Source of the DNA: UBA11400 sp964473555
Lineage (GTDB): Bacteria; Bacteroidota; Rhodothermia; Balneolales; HLUCCA01
Direction: 5' to 3'
Assembly: GCA_964473555.1 (NCBI GenBank)
Contig: CAYYPL010000010.1
Span: forward strand, 18,343-82,342
Length of the DNA: 64,000 nucleotides
Of this stretch, positions 33,591-43,526 are shown piece after piece. A model generated the notes under the pieces. That model was not told the origin of the DNA and did not search any database. It saw nothing but the letters and a program-made list of their open reading frames with translations. The translations under genes were made by a program, and so were the position numbers. Position 1 is the stretch's first letter. Each line of letters opens with the position of its first letter.

Positions 33591-34268
33591 CTAGTCTTCA
33601 GTAAACTCGTACTCAAACAGATCCAGGTCTTTTTTGTAAATGTAAGCGACCTTTTCCTTGATTTTTTTCGTGTATAATTCTGGAGCTGGCATTCCTGAGC
33701 TCTTATTCCTCTGAGGAAGTACAATTTCATCGGGAAATCCAGCCCTTTCTTTAATCGTTTCAAATGCTTCCGTGAGGGATTCAAACTTTCCAAAATAATC
33801 TACAATCAATTCTCCATCAGGTCGTGTAAGAAAGGTGTATTGTGGCCTGAAATGTGGATTCATTTTTGAATGAGGAGTCATTGAGATTTTATTCACAAAT
33901 TCTTCGAATGAGAGGTCTCCCCAGGCTTCTCTTGAAGCAAATCCTCTATTTCGGACGATTTTATCATTATAGCATGAAACAATTCTATCGAATGGGTTTC
34001 GAACTACTGCAAACTTAAAATATGGATCCCCAGCACCCAACTTGTTTCGTTCGATGGATGGGTAATCAAATTCATGGGTGCCTTCTAACAGGGTTTCACC
34101 CAGTAACTGAAGACAAACGGTTTTTAAACTGGTGGATGCAATTTTAGGAATGTTAAAATAGACCGAATTGTATTTCTCCAGGAAAATATTACCTCTTTCA
34201 GGATGTCGGTACAACAAACCTTTAAATTCTTTTCGAGGGCGTAATAGGTCAAAGATACTTCGAAACAT
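33591..34268 (-). CDS. Sulfotransferase family 2-like protein
   Basis: A 225-residue PF03567-like protein. VYFNIPKIASTSLKTVCLQL is the phosphosulfate loop and FAVVRNPFDRIVSCYNDKIV the 3'-phosphate block. HFRPQYTFL, VDYFGKFESLTEAFETI and the C-terminal YIYKKDLDLFEYEF follow. It is convergent with the 31975-33521 pair, echoing the forward/reverse sulfotransferase layout at 20-25 kb, here with a GT25 gene between. The family is distinct from 31975. Confidence 0.88.
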   Translation of the reverse strand: MFRSIFDLLRPRKEFKGLLYRHPERGNIFLEKYNSVYFNIPKIASTSLKTVCLQLLGETLLEGTHEFDYPSIERNKLGAGDPYFKFAVVRNPFDRIVSCYNDKIVRNRGFASREAWGDLSFEEFVNKISMTPHSKMNPHFRPQYTFLTRPDGELIVDYFGKFESLTEAFETIKERAGFPDEIVLPQRNKSSGMPAPELYTKKIKEKVAYIYKKDLDLFEYEFTED

Positions 34269-34541
34269 GGTCCATGTGAAATGAGTGAATGAAAAAGCTC
34301 ATATATAGCAGTTTGTGACGATCTTGGTAATCTGGTTACCGTAATTAAGCAATAAGCCGTATTTTAGGCTGTTTCAAGTTGCATGGAGCACTCAAATTTG
34401 AAGTGACCTAAATCGATCAACTGCTTATGGTAAAATCATTGCGAAGTATAGCTTTAATTTATCTTTTAAACCAGGACTTTGTGTTCACTCTTGCTCAACG
34501 TACTGAAGCCACAGCTGATATCCCAAGGCTTACAAGATAGA

Positions 34542-35399
34542 ATGCAACCCTGTGTTTTAATCATTACGGCTGAGTGTGGGGAGTCCCAGTTTGCTACACT
34601 TTGCAAAAGTCTTCGACATCAGGTTGGTGTGACGATCCATCACGAAATCATATCAAATCAAACGACCATCCATGCAGAGCGCAAGATTTATGAGGCGGCA
34701 TTGCAAGCGAAAAAGCAGCAAACAGTCGATTGGATAATTAGAATTGATGCGGATATGGTGCCCATTTCTGACACTTCCATCCGTGATGTACTTCAACTGG
34801 CAGAGAACAACAACTCAGGAAATAGAATCACAACTCCCGTACTCGACTACTACACAGGTTGTCCAATCTACGGATTACACGCCTTCAAGCCGGATTCGGT
34901 ACCTGAGTCTGTTCTACTGGAAGCAACATACCTGGATAAGTGGATTGACCTGATACCCGGCAAGCAATTATCCAAAGAGAAATCCAATTGTTATTTCACC
35001 CACGGCTTGAGTCCATCTATCCAGCAAGCCGTTCGTTTTGGTTTGACCCGTGGAACAAAAGCGAAGCTTAGAGGGCCACGTGACGTGCATTGGATTACCC
35101 TTGATGCCTTACGCAGGAACGTAATCAGGAATCCGGACGACACGATGCTATGGATGATTTATCTGGCTGGAATCGTTGGGACTGGAATTTTCAATGATTT
35201 TCCGGTGAGGTGGGGAAATGTTGATTTTTCGGATCCGATGAATGCCCAAATCGTTTCATTCGTCGTTTCCAACAAGCATAATCTGCAGCTAAAAGGTGCC
35301 TGTCTCAATCTAAAAGACCTGCTTATGCTGCATTACAAAGTACATCGGTCCCTGTTTGAATCCATAAGGACTGGAATTAAGTTAATATACAGACGATAA
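34542..35399 (+). CDS. Putative glycosyltransferase, GT-A-like
   Basis: A 285-residue protein that opens with a Rossmann-like strand (CVLIITAECGESQFATLCKS) and carries DWIIRIDADMVPISD, a DxD metal site typical of GT-A transferases. No precise family can be named by eye. ATG 34542 is preferred over TTG 34479, which would add 21 non-domain residues. It precedes a GT2-like gene by 23 nt in the same direction. Its cytoplasmic role in the local glycan is inferred. Confidence 0.68.
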   Translation: MQPCVLIITAECGESQFATLCKSLRHQVGVTIHHEIISNQTTIHAERKIYEAALQAKKQQTVDWIIRIDADMVPISDTSIRDVLQLAENNNSGNRITTPVLDYYTGCPIYGLHAFKPDSVPESVLLEATYLDKWIDLIPGKQLSKEKSNCYFTHGLSPSIQQAVRFGLTRGTKAKLRGPRDVHWITLDALRRNVIRNPDDTMLWMIYLAGIVGTGIFNDFPVRWGNVDFSDPMNAQIVSFVVSNKHNLQLKGACLNLKDLLMLHYKVHRSLFESIRTGIKLIYRR

Positions 35400-35422
35400 A
35401 CCTGGCATATTTTTATCGAACA

Positions 35423-36187
35423 GTGGTAGTCATTATTTCATATTATAACGCTCGACCTCATGAGAAACTGCTGCAGTTACTGGAATCCATGCAGGATCAT
35501 CCTGCTGGAATTCCATACCGAGCTCATATTGTGGTCAATGCAGAAGTTGACGCGCCGTTGGTGTTACCAACACGCTATGCCCACATCCCCATCTCTTACA
35601 GAGAGAATGAGGGATATAACATTGGTGCCTGGGATCATGGGTGGAGATTATATCCTGATACCGGGTACTTCCTCTTTTTACAAGATGATTGCATCGTTAA
35701 ACGTACTAATTGGCTGAAAGTATTCAGGGATTCCCTCCAGTTAAATAGAATCGGAATGTTAGGTGAAAGTTTATCTTTAGATTGGAACCGTACCTGGGAA
35801 GAGCTTTCTCATGAAGGTAAATTACGTATGCAATTTCCTGGTCACGACCTGGAAGGTAACCAGGCATCCCGGGGTGAGGTGTATTTCAGGATGTTTAAAT
35901 TGTGGGGGATTGATCCAGGTAACAAAGGGGATCATCTGCGGTCCTTGATCTGGGCCTGCAGGCGTGATGTACTCGAACTGATCAATGGTTTTCCTTTGGG
36001 TATCGACTACGGACAGGCGATCGCTGCCGAGATTGCGACTTCAAAAAAAATCCAACAAGCCGGTTTTCACATCAAACAGATTCGATGGCGTCCATTCACG
36101 TATATTGAACATCCTGAATGGATACATACCCGGGATATGTCCTACCTGATCAAAGCCTATGCAAAGCAGCTATTATTTATGTCATAA
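35423..36187 (+). CDS. Glycosyltransferase family 2-like
   Basis: A 254-residue GT-A protein: VVIISYYNARPHEKLLQLL at the start, ISYRENEGYNIGAWDHGW, then YFLFLQDDCIVKRTNWL with the QDDC metal-binding loop, and a final IRWRPFTYIEHPEW. The start is a GTG immediately before the first strand. It is followed after 33 nt by a sulfotransferase gene. Donor and acceptor are unknown. Confidence 0.83.
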   Translation: MVVIISYYNARPHEKLLQLLESMQDHPAGIPYRAHIVVNAEVDAPLVLPTRYAHIPISYRENEGYNIGAWDHGWRLYPDTGYFLFLQDDCIVKRTNWLKVFRDSLQLNRIGMLGESLSLDWNRTWEELSHEGKLRMQFPGHDLEGNQASRGEVYFRMFKLWGIDPGNKGDHLRSLIWACRRDVLELINGFPLGIDYGQAIAAEIATSKKIQQAGFHIKQIRWRPFTYIEHPEWIHTRDMSYLIKAYAKQLLFMS

Positions 36188-36220
36188 TATTCATAAATCC
36201 TTGAATATTTTGTGTATACA

Positions 36221-37153
36221 ATGAACAAAACGAAATCAACCATTACTTTTCTAAGGGGCAAAAGTCTTCAGGCTCGACTACTATCCAGATTGCATGTTTT
36301 TATCGTAAAATTGTGTCTAAGATTCTTTCCTTCAACAAAACCACCTGTAATCATAGTAAGTCAGGCCAGAAGCGGTTCTACACTGCTGATGGACATATTG
36401 AATAAAAACAATGATTTTTTAATGATCTTTGAACCTTTTCATCATAAACATAATGTTGAAAGCAATGGCCTCATTGTTGGGCGTTATATGCCTCCGAACA
36501 TGGATTACCCTGAATTTTCTGAACTCTTTGAAAAATATCTTCGGGGAGACTATCTGAACCGGTGGAAAAACAAGAATAACAAACGTCTATTTCATGGTAG
36601 GCGCATTCTCATCAAGGACATATTTATTCTTCTTCTGACTCCCTGGATGATAACCCGATACCCTGGTATAAAAGTAGTCGTTTTGATGCGCAACCCTATT
36701 GACACCATCAACTCTGCTATAAAAGCGAACTTTGTCAACCATGAACAAGTAAAAGAGTCTTTTTTCCGGCTCAATCCGAATCCAGATTTTATTCCGGCCC
36801 ATTGTTTGGAATCTTATCGAAACGAAGAGAATCCAAAGTTGATCGCTCTTTACTCCTGGTGTATCGAGTATTATGTGATTCTGAATACGGATTATCCCCA
36901 AGTTAAACCGTATTTCCTGATCACATATGAAGATCTGGCAGCAATTAACCCCGACGAGATCAGCGCTTTATTCCGCTATATAGACATGGATGTAAACAAA
37001 GGGCTCACGATAGAGCAAGTACTGAAAAGAGAATCTATCACCGCTTATTTAAGTAAAAACGATATACAGGTTCCCTGGACAGATGCTGAACTTTGCAGGG
37101 CACAGGAAATTTTAGAGATGTTCGGTTTGCATAAATACTATACTCTTAGGTGA
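36221..37153 (+). CDS. Sulfotransferase domain protein (carbohydrate type)
   Basis: A 310-residue sulfotransferase. PVIIVSQARSGSTLLMDIL is the phosphosulfate loop of the carbohydrate sulfotransferase group and VVVLMRNPIDTINSAIKANF the 3'-phosphate block. LYSWCIEYYVILNTDYP and LITYEDLAAINPDEI are typical later parts. It differs from the two families in the 20-25 kb cassette, so at least three sulfotransferase types occur in the locus. ATG 36221 is preferred over GTG 36212. Confidence 0.87.
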   Translation: MNKTKSTITFLRGKSLQARLLSRLHVFIVKLCLRFFPSTKPPVIIVSQARSGSTLLMDILNKNNDFLMIFEPFHHKHNVESNGLIVGRYMPPNMDYPEFSELFEKYLRGDYLNRWKNKNNKRLFHGRRILIKDIFILLLTPWMITRYPGIKVVVLMRNPIDTINSAIKANFVNHEQVKESFFRLNPNPDFIPAHCLESYRNEENPKLIALYSWCIEYYVILNTDYPQVKPYFLITYEDLAAINPDEISALFRYIDMDVNKGLTIEQVLKRESITAYLSKNDIQVPWTDAELCRAQEILEMFGLHKYYTLR

Positions 37154-37209
37154 TCTCAATGGTTAAAGCCTACTGATCAACTGATACATACAGAACTAGT
37201 ACATCACCT

Positions 37210-38127
37210 ATGAATCAACGGTCACAGCACGCTGTCATACACCTGACCATCAGGAACCACTTCGGGTCAGTAGAGCATTACTATCATTTTTTACTCGGAT
37301 TCCTGGTTCCTCTGGTCAATTGGTACAACACCCATGATGGGTCCGCATACCCGGCGATACTGGTTCGAAGTTGTGCGGTGCTTGACCCATTAATCCACGA
37401 GCTGGGTTTACCTAACCTGATGGTGCTGGATAAGGAAGTTCACCGCAGCCTGGTTGATCAACCAAACTGGGATGGTCGTCCATTGCAACACCTTCACCTG
37501 GAAGGGTACGACAACGAGTTACTCTTTGCGTCCGAAATCTTTGTCAATGCGGCTCAGTATATCAAGAAGCGATTGGGAATACCTGATTCTCTGCCCCAAA
37601 CCGCTGCTCGACATGATTCACCGGCCATCGTGGTAATCGGTCGCAAACCACCTGATCCATTTTATTTAACTGCCAAATCTGAAAAACATAACGCTGGATC
37701 CATGAGGAGGTCGATACCCAATCTGTCAGAAATCGCATCCGAACTGGGGCAATTAGGCCAGGTACACCTGATTTATCTGGAAGAGTATCCCTTTAAAGAG
37801 CAAATTCAGTGGTTTATGCGTGCGGACGTGATTGTAGCCCAACACGGAGCAGCACTCGCCTCACTAATTTTTTGCAGGGCAGGCACAGCCATTGTTGAAA
37901 TACTTCCACCTGATAAAGTGAACCGCATTCGCATCCTAAAAAATATCGTCCGAGCGCTTTTAGGCAAGAATACTCACAAAGGGTGGAAGGTCTATAAAAC
38001 ATTATTCTACTCATTGGCTCGTACCTTAAATCTCCGATACTATTACATCCTCCAAAAAGATGATCATAGTCCTGTATCTGCAAAAAAAGTGTTCAAAATA
38101 GTCAAGAAAGCCGTATTTTTAAGTTGA
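37210..38127 (+). CDS. Glycosyltransferase family 61 (DUF563)
   Basis: A 305-residue protein with the GT61 pattern: SVEHYYHFLLGFLVPLVNWY near the start, VVIGRKPPDPFYL, then EYPFKEQIQWFMRADVIVAQ and HGAALASLIFCRAGTAIVEI, where the Q-H-G-A-A-L/A-N-like block is diagnostic. Bacterial members are found in capsule and exopolysaccharide loci. It has no signal peptide, so it acts in the cytoplasm. It sits between a sulfotransferase and a GT2 gene. Confidence 0.87.
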   Translation: MNQRSQHAVIHLTIRNHFGSVEHYYHFLLGFLVPLVNWYNTHDGSAYPAILVRSCAVLDPLIHELGLPNLMVLDKEVHRSLVDQPNWDGRPLQHLHLEGYDNELLFASEIFVNAAQYIKKRLGIPDSLPQTAARHDSPAIVVIGRKPPDPFYLTAKSEKHNAGSMRRSIPNLSEIASELGQLGQVHLIYLEEYPFKEQIQWFMRADVIVAQHGAALASLIFCRAGTAIVEILPPDKVNRIRILKNIVRALLGKNTHKGWKVYKTLFYSLARTLNLRYYYILQKDDHSPVSAKKVFKIVKKAVFLS

Positions 38128-38218
38128 CTTTACTAAATGAGATTTCGGATCTGTCTTCTACATACTCTTTCTGATTTTCCCCTCTATTCAATGATCAATC
38201 TTTACACTTTACCGAATC

Positions 38219-39265
38219 ATGCCGTCCGATTCAGAAAATAGAGTCCCATTCGGCAATGATACTCCAAATCCTCTTGTTGTCAGTATCATAGTCACTTACG
38301 CTGACCGATCGGATTTTGTATTACAGGTGATTCGTGGTTGCCGCAATGAAGGCGTTGATCGAATTTTTCTGGTCGATAATGCATCTTGTTCCCAGAGTGC
38401 ATCCAGGTATGATGTCTGCGCATCCGAATCTACAGATATAACCTTGATTCGTCATTCCGAGAATTCCGGATCCGCAGGTGGGTATGCCGCTGGAATCAGG
38501 GCACTCGACGGCTTACCAGCAGACACATTTGTATGGTTATTGGATGATGATACCGTACCTCAGGAGAATTCGCTAAAGTACCTGATGTCTGGCTGGGGAC
38601 TTGTAGATCAAGGAAAAGGCGTCGTTTTGTACGCAAATCGCACCCAACGTACTCCACAGCATTTTCACTTTGGTGCAGGAAGGATCAGTCGTTACCAACC
38701 AAATAATTTTATGGGATTTAACTTCACATCCTGGCTCAAGCTAAAAGTCCAATCAAAGAATAGTGCCATAAATTATCCACTGGTTCGAACTGAATATGGT
38801 CCTTATGGTGGATTATTCACTACTTTTAAGATGCTATCCCTGGCTGGTGAACCTGATGAATCCCTGTTCACCTATGCAGATGATCATGACTATACATTGA
38901 GGTTCAACTCGCTACACATCGATCAATACCGGGTATTTGCTGCACATCTGGTCGATGTAGATGCCTCATTTGAATCCGGTGTATTATTTAATCCAAAACA
39001 GGATAATTCCCTCAAATACAGATACATCATCCGAAATCATACCTGGCTGAGTCAGCGATTTATCAAGAACAACTGGGTCTATCAGTTCAATAAGATGATG
39101 TATCTGATCAAACAACTGGCCATCTATTTCAGAAATAAACCAGAAAATACTATTTCCCTATTTGCACTGACTTCCCAGTTTTTTCAGGCGGTCAGAGATG
39201 GTGAATCCGGACGTCTGGGAAGTATATCTGAATCATCACACGTTAAAAAAACGGATGACTCGTGA
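38219..39265 (+). CDS. Glycosyltransferase family 2, rhamnosyl/galactofuranosyl-transferase-like
   Basis: A 348-residue GT2 protein. After a short polar N-terminus it has VSIIVTYADRSDFVLQVI, IFLVDNASCSQS, HSENSGSAGGYAAGIRAL and VWLLDDDTVPQENS with the DDD metal site. YGPYGGLFTTFKML and TYADDHDYTLRF are the acceptor-side blocks shared with galactofuranosyl- and rhamnosyltransferases. Its stop overlaps the next gene's GTG start by 4 nt. Confidence 0.9.
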   Translation: MPSDSENRVPFGNDTPNPLVVSIIVTYADRSDFVLQVIRGCRNEGVDRIFLVDNASCSQSASRYDVCASESTDITLIRHSENSGSAGGYAAGIRALDGLPADTFVWLLDDDTVPQENSLKYLMSGWGLVDQGKGVVLYANRTQRTPQHFHFGAGRISRYQPNNFMGFNFTSWLKLKVQSKNSAINYPLVRTEYGPYGGLFTTFKMLSLAGEPDESLFTYADDHDYTLRFNSLHIDQYRVFAAHLVDVDASFESGVLFNPKQDNSLKYRYIIRNHTWLSQRFIKNNWVYQFNKMMYLIKQLAIYFRNKPENTISLFALTSQFFQAVRDGESGRLGSISESSHVKKTDDS

Positions 39266-40251
39266 AAACCGCGAAGGTGTCCGTCATATTACCCTGTTTC
39301 AATCACGCTCGCTTCCTGGAAGAGCGTATTCGATCAGTGTTAAGTCAGACTTCTCCGATAGATCAAATTATATTCCTGGATGATGCTTCAACGGATGGGT
39401 CTGTAGAAATTGCCAGACGATTACTTCGTCAATCTTCTATAGATACTCATTTCATTGTAAATGAAGTGAATTCAGGTAGCCCTTTCAACCAATGGAATCT
39501 GGGCGTTGAACAGGCCTTGCATGATATTATCTGGATTGCCGAAACCGATGATTCCTGTGATCCTCAGTTTCTTGAAGTGGTCCTGGGTCGTTTGATGGAA
39601 CCTGACACTGTGCTTAGCTACTCTCAAAGTAAAATTATCAACGAGAAAGGAGTCGGGTTTCAAGTTCCGAATTTGAATGGAGTTTTTCCCGGGCAATTTG
39701 ATCGGAATTTTACGATGGCCGGATCTGAGTTCAGAAACCGTTTTCTGAGCATCAGAAATGTGATCCCAAATGCGAGCGGGGTAGTTTTTAAAAAAGAAGC
39801 TTTTGTACAGGCAGGAATGGCAAATCCTACGATGAGAAATTGTGGCGACTGGGATATGTGGGTACGTATGGCAGAGTTTGGTGCGTTTAGCTATACCTCT
39901 TTGGCACTTAATCATTTTAGAAGTCACGATGCCACAACCCGGTTACCAGGTTTTAAACCGTATGCCAGAGCTGAATCCATCGCCATTTTATACTACACAA
40001 CCAATCAAGTAATTGATGCAACAAAAGATCGCATTACGCTACCGGTACTTATTAAAGCTTTTTTGACCCAAAAATTTCTAAATTGGGAGAGGCTGTGCAA
40101 GGAGGGTAATTGTAATAAAACAGGTGTCATCAGGAAACACTATCTTCACTTAAGACGAGTGCCAAAAATCAGTATTGGAGTCTGGATGGTAATGGCAGCG
40201 TGTAATTTACTGTATCGAATAACCAAAGCTTTGTATCACTTCATTCGATGA
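39262..40251 (+). CDS. Glycosyltransferase family 2
   Basis: A 329-residue GT2 protein with VSVILPCFNHARFLEERI, IIFLDDASTDGSVEIA, IIWIAETDDSCDPQF (metal site) and NCGDWDMWVRMAEFG. The C-terminus has a hydrophobic stretch (about 305-320) that may associate with the membrane. The start is GTG, overlapping the previous stop (GTGA), so translation is coupled. Donor unknown. Confidence 0.9.
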   Translation: MKTAKVSVILPCFNHARFLEERIRSVLSQTSPIDQIIFLDDASTDGSVEIARRLLRQSSIDTHFIVNEVNSGSPFNQWNLGVEQALHDIIWIAETDDSCDPQFLEVVLGRLMEPDTVLSYSQSKIINEKGVGFQVPNLNGVFPGQFDRNFTMAGSEFRNRFLSIRNVIPNASGVVFKKEAFVQAGMANPTMRNCGDWDMWVRMAEFGAFSYTSLALNHFRSHDATTRLPGFKPYARAESIAILYYTTNQVIDATKDRITLPVLIKAFLTQKFLNWERLCKEGNCNKTGVIRKHYLHLRRVPKISIGVWMVMAACNLLYRITKALYHFIR

Positions 40252-40467
40252 TTTAAGAGCTTTTAGACACTTTTTAGACACTGGAAGAAGCATCCTGAGT
40301 GATCTTAATCCACCAAAGAGACAGCTAAATTGGTTTTAGTAACCCGCTATTTCATTTTTGATTTGATATCTGATGGCCAACATAAGACAGATTTATTGAA
40401 GCCCTTAATATATATTTAATGTATATTTTTATTAAAACTTAGCCAATGTTCCCTGTTTTCCAACTTG

Positions 40468-41529
40468 ATGACTTCTTATCTCACACAACCTATCGATCAG
40501 TGTCCCATTTGTGGAAGTACACAATATAACTTCGATTCCTTTTCTCTGCCTAATCTGTATTCGGAAAAGCTGGCGGAGCTTCTTGGTGTCAAGGAGTCGG
40601 AATTGCTGGAGAAGTATCCCAACCACCGATGTAAGGTATGTGATCTGGTGTACAAACGATCTTGGTTCTCAAAGGATCAATTGAGCAGGTTGTTTAGCGA
40701 GGTTGTACCTGACCATCCCAAGGGCTGGGATGCGGTTTCAGGACGATACACCGTCTCGAATTTTTACAAAGAATTGGGAGTTTACGAGCAGGCTATCCAC
40801 GACTCTGATACCCCAATCATCAACCGCTACCGGCGGGCTCTGAATTCTATGATCGAGTGTATCCCGGATCATCACCACGATTCACGCTTGCTTTCTTTAA
40901 AAACGGCACTGGATACCGGCAAGACCGAAGTCTTTCACTTACAGGATGTTAAAAATGTGTTATCAGACAAAATGCGATCTGCAATTCCCTTCAAGCGCTT
41001 CGAGGGATTCGGTAGTCCGATTTTGTGGGACTATTTGATCCAAAAAGTGGGTCCTATCACACAATATGCCGAAATCGGTTGTCCGTTATGGGGACTTCTG
41101 CGTCATGCAAAGCATCAACACGTTCCGGTCTCGTTTTTCACCCGGAATGAACCCAATTACTGGGGAGAAGCCTGCCAGAGAAACGGGGAACACTGTGTCG
41201 ATTTTCTGCACCGCGAGCACCAGATTCCACTGGACACCTGGGAACAGGTTCAGTCCCCCGAAAAGCACCAGTTGATTGGATTTTTTCAATATCTCGATCA
41301 TCTAGATAATCCCAGGGTATTCCTGGATGAGGTCTTTTCCAGGTTTCATCACGCGGCTGTGATTCTGGATCACGTGGATGAACCGGTGTATATCCAGCAT
41401 CTGACCGGATTCAGTACCAAAACGATGCAGTACCTGGCATCATCGTATGGAAAACAACTTCATACCGATTTTCAGGCTATCCGTCCATCTGCTAATATCT
41501 TATATCTGTTTACCGATGAAGCCACCTGA
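40468..41529 (+). CDS. Zinc-ribbon, methyltransferase-like protein
   Basis: A 353-residue protein. The N-terminus has a four-cysteine zinc ribbon (CPIC at 12-15 and CKVC at 55-58) like that of sugar C-methyltransferases and related nonulosonate-locus proteins. The later part (ITQYAEIGCPLWGLLRHAKH and LIGFFQYLDHLDNPRVFLDE) resembles a class I methyltransferase core, but the glycine-rich SAM motif is degenerate (G-C-P-L-W-G), so methyl transfer is doubtful. It leads the overlapping nonulosonate operon and overlaps the DUF4910 gene by 14 nt. ATG 40468 is preferred over TTG 40465. Confidence 0.62.
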   Translation: MTSYLTQPIDQCPICGSTQYNFDSFSLPNLYSEKLAELLGVKESELLEKYPNHRCKVCDLVYKRSWFSKDQLSRLFSEVVPDHPKGWDAVSGRYTVSNFYKELGVYEQAIHDSDTPIINRYRRALNSMIECIPDHHHDSRLLSLKTALDTGKTEVFHLQDVKNVLSDKMRSAIPFKRFEGFGSPILWDYLIQKVGPITQYAEIGCPLWGLLRHAKHQHVPVSFFTRNEPNYWGEACQRNGEHCVDFLHREHQIPLDTWEQVQSPEKHQLIGFFQYLDHLDNPRVFLDEVFSRFHHAAVILDHVDEPVYIQHLTGFSTKTMQYLASSYGKQLHTDFQAIRPSANILYLFTDEAT

Positions 41530-42826
41530 TTACCCTGCGGGAACTTCGATTTTTTCCTTTCTGGAGGAAATCTGGCCGTATTTCCGGAGCATCACGGGAA
41601 ATGGAGTTCGAAATACGCTAAAAGCCGTTAAAACCCATCTTCCGGATCTCGAAATCCTCGAATATGCCTCAGGTACGCCCGCTCTGGACTGGATCATTCC
41701 GGATGAATGGAACCTCACAAGCGCCAGCGTCAGCACATTATCAGGTGAGGTACTCATCGATGTTGCAGCGCATAATCTGCATATCGTGGGATACTCCGTG
41801 CCATTCAATGGAATTGTGTCCCGCTCCGAACTTCTGGAGCACCTGCATACGCTGGAGGATCAGCCGGATGTGATTCCTTATGTCACTTCTTATTACAAAA
41901 AACGCTGGGGATTCTGCGTCCCGCACCGTGATCTGACCCGGTTTACCGAGGAGCAGTATCACGTGCAGATCGACTCCCGACTGGAACCCGGTAGTCTGAC
42001 TATCGGAGAATGGGTGCTTCCAGGAAAATCATCACAGGAAATTCTGTTTTCGACTTATTGCTGTCACCCCTCTATGGCCAACGACCAACTCAGCGGGATA
42101 GGCCTTGCCGTATATCTGGCCTCCTGGTTGCGCGATCAGTCCGAACGGCGATATACCTATCGATTTCTGTTTTTGCCCGAAATGATCGGATCGGCTACGT
42201 ATCTGGAGCATCACCGCGATTGGCTCAAAACAAAAGTGATTGCGGCTTTCAATCTAACCTGCGTCGGTGATGAGCACATGTGGTCCTATTTACCCAGCCG
42301 GATGGGAGGAACGCTGCCGGACAAAGCCGTACAGCATCTGCTGGATTTCTATACATTAGAAAGTCAGCGCTACAGTTGGAATGACAGAGGGAGTGACGAA
42401 AGTATGTTTTGTGCCCCGGGTATTGATATTCCTATGGTTTCGTTGATGCGCAGTAAATATGGGACCTTTGACGCTTACCATACTTCAGCCGACCGTCTGG
42501 GTGAAACGGTGACAGCCAAAGGCTTGCAGGAAACTGTTGATATGTACCTACGCTTACTCACCGCACTGGAACAAAACGGATATCCCCTGACCAAAGTCCT
42601 GGGTGAGCCTCAGCTGGGCAAACGGGGACTGTATCCGGATTTAAGTAAAAAAGGAAGCACTAAGGAAGTGAAAAACCTGCTCAATGTACTCTCCTGTTGC
42701 GATGGACAATACGATCTGTTCGATATCGGGAACAAAGCGAGGGTTGGTATCGATGAAGTACTTGCTCTCATCGAGCTCTTTCTGAAACACGATCTGGTTG
42801 AAATGAACGATGAACCTTCAACATAG
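41516..42826 (+). CDS. DUF4910 family aminopeptidase-like protein
   Basis: A 436-residue protein related to M28-type zinc aminopeptidases and common in surface-polysaccharide loci. The zinc-site pattern is visible as CCHPSMANDQLSGIG (H and D ligands), FLFLPEMIGS (E) and DAYHTSADRL (H). The N-terminal FRSITGNGVRNTL block is characteristic, and the C-terminal 70 residues look like a winged-helix domain. Proteins of this family may hydrolyse an amide or acetyl group on nonulosonic sugars; that role is not established. ATG 41516 is preferred, because the longer frame from 41447 would overlap the previous gene by over 80 nt. Confidence 0.82.
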   Translation: MKPPDYPAGTSIFSFLEEIWPYFRSITGNGVRNTLKAVKTHLPDLEILEYASGTPALDWIIPDEWNLTSASVSTLSGEVLIDVAAHNLHIVGYSVPFNGIVSRSELLEHLHTLEDQPDVIPYVTSYYKKRWGFCVPHRDLTRFTEEQYHVQIDSRLEPGSLTIGEWVLPGKSSQEILFSTYCCHPSMANDQLSGIGLAVYLASWLRDQSERRYTYRFLFLPEMIGSATYLEHHRDWLKTKVIAAFNLTCVGDEHMWSYLPSRMGGTLPDKAVQHLLDFYTLESQRYSWNDRGSDESMFCAPGIDIPMVSLMRSKYGTFDAYHTSADRLGETVTAKGLQETVDMYLRLLTALEQNGYPLTKVLGEPQLGKRGLYPDLSKKGSTKEVKNLLNVLSCCDGQYDLFDIGNKARVGIDEVLALIELFLKHDLVEMNDEPST

Positions 42827-43526
42827 TACAATCAACGCAGGAATACTGGTTTTTTCCAGGATGTCATCGAGCCGGCTTCCGGGCAAGGCGATGTTGGACC
42901 TTGGAGGTATGCCGCTGGTCCAGAGGGTGATGCACAGAGCTCAACATACCGGATTGCCCGTAGCCCTGGCGACCTCTGATCAGCCCGAAGATGATGTCCT
43001 GGCCGATTATGTGGCATCGGCAGGGTACCAGGTGATACGTGGATCGCTGGATGATGTACTTGGAAGAGCGTTGTACGCTGCGCAGTTGTTAGGATGGAAA
43101 TCCTTTTTCAGAGTGTGTGGCGACAGGCCGTTTTTTGATCTCGAGGAGATCGATCGGTTTACCCGGCGACATCTGGTGTCAAAAAAGGACCCTGATTTTG
43201 ATCTGGTTACCAACTACGAAGCATCGGTTCTCAAAGGGCTAACAACCGAACTTATTGCCACGCAGGCGATTGAGCGGATCGCCCAACAAAAAGATCTGAC
43301 CGACAGCCACAAAGAGCATTTGAGCTCTTATTTTTACGACAATTCTCCTATATTCAGCATCGTGAGGTATGCATCACCACACCGTGGATCCGGGGATATT
43401 TGCCTGGCCGTAGATACTGCCAACGATTACCAGGTACTTTCAGCGGTATGTTGGAAGCATCCCGATCCGTTCCTATCGACCACAACTGCCATTGCACAGA
43501 TAAAACAATCCAGCGATCGAAAATGA
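42810..43526 (+). CDS. SpsF-like cytidylyltransferase
   Basis: A 238-residue nucleotidyltransferase of the SpsF/COG1861 type, related to CMP-sugar synthetases. The nucleotide-binding signature is ILVFSRMSSSRLPGKAMLDL, then GGMPLVQRVMHRA, VALATSDQPEDDVLADY and VCGDRPFFDLEEID with the metal-binding aspartate. It may activate a nonulosonic or related sugar with CTP. It overlaps the DUF4910 gene by 17 nt and the HD-like gene by 4 nt. A second, more degenerate CMP-sugar-synthetase-like domain is fused to the GT2 gene at 45248. Confidence 0.83.
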   Translation: MNLQHSTINAGILVFSRMSSSRLPGKAMLDLGGMPLVQRVMHRAQHTGLPVALATSDQPEDDVLADYVASAGYQVIRGSLDDVLGRALYAAQLLGWKSFFRVCGDRPFFDLEEIDRFTRRHLVSKKDPDFDLVTNYEASVLKGLTTELIATQAIERIAQQKDLTDSHKEHLSSYFYDNSPIFSIVRYASPHRGSGDICLAVDTANDYQVLSAVCWKHPDPFLSTTTAIAQIKQSSDRK

